The position numbers and the translations under genes were made by a program. Below are positions 62,789 through 64,000 of a DNA stretch of 64,000 bases, one piece after another (position 1 is the stretch's first letter; the number at the start of each line of letters is the position of its first letter). The stretch lies in contig NZ_BOMW01000019.1 of the NCBI RefSeq assembly GCF_016862395.1, positions 124,001-188,000 of the forward strand, in the 5' to 3' direction. Under the pieces are notes generated by a model that saw only the letters and a program-made list of their open reading frames with translations, was not told where the DNA came from and did not search any database. This DNA is from Actinoplanes siamensis (GTDB lineage: Bacteria > Actinomycetota > Actinomycetes > Mycobacteriales > Micromonosporaceae).

Positions 62789-63670
62789 TCAGACCGTCAC
62801 GGTGAGACCGTCGGCGGCCCGGATCGTGCCGGTGAGCACCTCGCCGGGGCCGACCTCCGCGCCGGGCCAGACCACGCACCTGGTGACGCTGCCGGTCACC
62901 CGGGCGCCGGCGCCGATCACCGATTCCGCCACGCTGCCGGTCACTTGGGCGTCGGCGCCGATCGCCGACCCGGTCGCGGTGCCGGTGACCTGGGCAGACG
63001 GGTCGATCACGCCGGTGCCGGCGGCGTGCAGGTTGGCCTCCAGGTAGAGGGCCGGCGTGCCAGTGTCCAGATACAGCCCCTGGTAGCCGATCAGCTCCAG
63101 CGCACCGAGCGCCTCGGCGGGACGCCACACCGTACGTACCAGATCGGTGTTCTGATCGTGAAGGTCCGCGATGAAACGCCAGGGGAGCAGCGAGAGGCCG
63201 GCGAAGCGGTTGCCGCTGAAGCCGCCGGTCTCGCCGGGACGGCAGGGTTTGGTCAGCATCCGCACCGTGTCCCCGGACCAGCCGGCCAGCAGGGCCTCGA
63301 TGTCCTTGCCGGGCTCGCGGAACGGATCGGCGAGGTAGGCGTCGGCATTGCCGACCAGCGCGCCCCGGCCGTCGATCCACTTCTTCAGCCGGGCCACGCC
63401 GCCGGACGTGCCGAGCGGGCCGTCCGGCTCGACGGAGAGGTGCGCGCGGCCGGTGGCGTGCGCGACGACCTGGTCGGCGAGATAGGCCGCGTTCACCGCG
63501 ACGCGTTCCGGACCGGCCAGGCCGAGGCCGGCGAAGCGGCGCAGGGCGTGATCCAGCAGCGGCAGGTTGCCGACCGGGCAGAGCGCCTTGGGAACGGACG
63601 CGGTGAGCGGGCGCAGCCGCTGACCCTCGCCCGCGGCCAGCACGACGCCGCAGATCTCCGGGGCGGTCAT
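62789..63670 (-). CDS. Sugar-phosphate nucleotidyltransferase
   Basis: A 293-residue protein with an N-terminal nucleotidyltransferase domain (VVLAAGEGQRLRPLTASVPKAL, the GxGxRxxPxTxxxPK motif; GNADAYL with the metal Asp) and a short C-terminal left-handed beta-helix (PSAQVTGTATGSAIGADAQV, hexapeptide repeats). It resembles GlmU/mannose-1-phosphate guanylyltransferase-like enzymes; the sugar is not determined. Its ATG overlaps the Nudix stop (ATGA), so they form an operon. Confidence 0.88.
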   Translation of the reverse strand: MTAPEICGVVLAAGEGQRLRPLTASVPKALCPVGNLPLLDHALRRFAGLGLAGPERVAVNAAYLADQVVAHATGRAHLSVEPDGPLGTSGGVARLKKWIDGRGALVGNADAYLADPFREPGKDIEALLAGWSGDTVRMLTKPCRPGETGGFSGNRFAGLSLLPWRFIADLHDQNTDLVRTVWRPAEALGALELIGYQGLYLDTGTPALYLEANLHAAGTGVIDPSAQVTGTATGSAIGADAQVTGSVAESVIGAGARVTGSVTRCVVWPGAEVGPGEVLTGTIRAADGLTVTV

Positions 63671-64000
63671 GCCGAGGCCGGGCGGGTCGGGGCGGCGTCA
63701 GCGGCCGGGACCGACGGGGGCAGCTCGCCGGCCTTCGGCCCGAGGCCGTAGATGCCGAGCAGGCGCGCGGTCGGCCAGGTCAGCGCGGGCAGGTCGTCCA
63801 GCGGCCACCAGCGGGCCTCCAGGACCTCGCCACCGTCCACCACCAGGGGCGTGGTGGAGGCCGGGACCCAGCCGAACCAGACCATGTCGACGTTCGCCGC
63901 GTTGGGGTGCAGGATCGCGTTCGGGTTGCCGGGGCGCAGGTCGCCCGGCTCGATCCGGACGCCGGACTCCTCGAAGAGCTCGCGGGCGGCGCCGACGGCG
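63667..64000 (-). CDS. Nudix hydrolase, 5' end beyond window
   Basis: Partial gene of which 110 C-terminal codons are visible. The Nudix box part AARELFEESGV is present at the right edge (REx2EExG), followed by GVRIEPGDLRPGNPNAILHP, VDMVWFGWV and a C-terminal EARWWPLDDLPALTW typical of Nudix proteins. The substrate is unknown. The gene overlaps the nucleotidyltransferase start. The N-terminus and start lie to the right of this window. Confidence 0.85.
   Translation of the reverse strand, partial: AVGAARELFEESGVRIEPGDLRPGNPNAILHPNAANVDMVWFGWVPASTTPLVVDGGEVLEARWWPLDDLPALTWPTARLLGIYGLGPKAGELPPSVPAADAAPTRPASA

Overview
The window is chromosomal DNA of a high-GC Gram-positive actinobacterium. GC is very high throughout, GTG starts are frequent, and many reading frames overlap by 4 nt. 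The genes present include an ESX/type VII secretion locus, the actinobacterial cytochrome oxidase subunit IV (CtaF), a diheme QcrC, DUF4191 and DUF3043 proteins, and a mycobacterial-type adenosine kinase. Gene order and protein style fit Micromonosporaceae (Actinoplanes-like); that genus call is inference. No prophage, IS element, CRISPR array, rRNA or tRNA was seen.

Region 1 (1-15.2 kb) is a type VII secretion locus: a small lipoprotein, eccB and eccD on the minus strand, a fused three-ATPase eccC on the plus strand, then a minus-strand set with an uncharacterised proline-rich protein, eccE, a beta-helix/AAA+ fusion, and a membrane protein whose N-terminus looks like a truncated Ser/Thr kinase lobe. 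No WXG100 (esx) or mycosin gene is visible. A degraded FAD-monooxygenase tail sits between eccC and the minus-strand set.

Region 2 (14.5-28.8 kb) is a lipoate and 2-oxoacid dehydrogenase neighbourhood: DUF4191, lipA, lipB, sucB (two lipoyl domains), lpd and gcvT, plus pepA, an SDR epimerase and a polytopic membrane protein. An archaeal-type aspartyl-tRNA synthetase between lipA and lipB is preceded by a well-formed translational T-box leader.

Region 3 (28.8-33.9 kb) holds cobS and a cobU-cobT fusion for the cobalamin nucleotide loop, a site-2-protease-like membrane protein and an aldo/keto reductase. Region 4 (33.9-45.7 kb) holds a 1660-residue low-complexity/TPR/WG-repeat protein, a three-gene ABC-2 exporter, an XRE-cupin regulator divergent from azlCD with repeated operators between them, DUF3043 and murA.

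Region 5 (45.8-53.2 kb) combines NAD and Fe-S functions (nadA, erpA, a NifS-like desulfurase, tusA) with glycerate kinase and adoK, and leads into ctaC-ctaF. Region 6 (53.6-64 kb) carries trpD, a receiver-like protein, ctaG, the ctaE-qcrCAB respiratory operon, a stand-alone Lrp/AsnC RAM-domain protein, a barstar-domain protein, a sugar nucleotidyltransferase and a Nudix hydrolase cut by the window edge. ctaC, ctaF, ctaE, qcrC, qcrA, qcrB and ctaG together supply most of a bc1-aa3 supercomplex; ctaD (subunit I) is not in the window.
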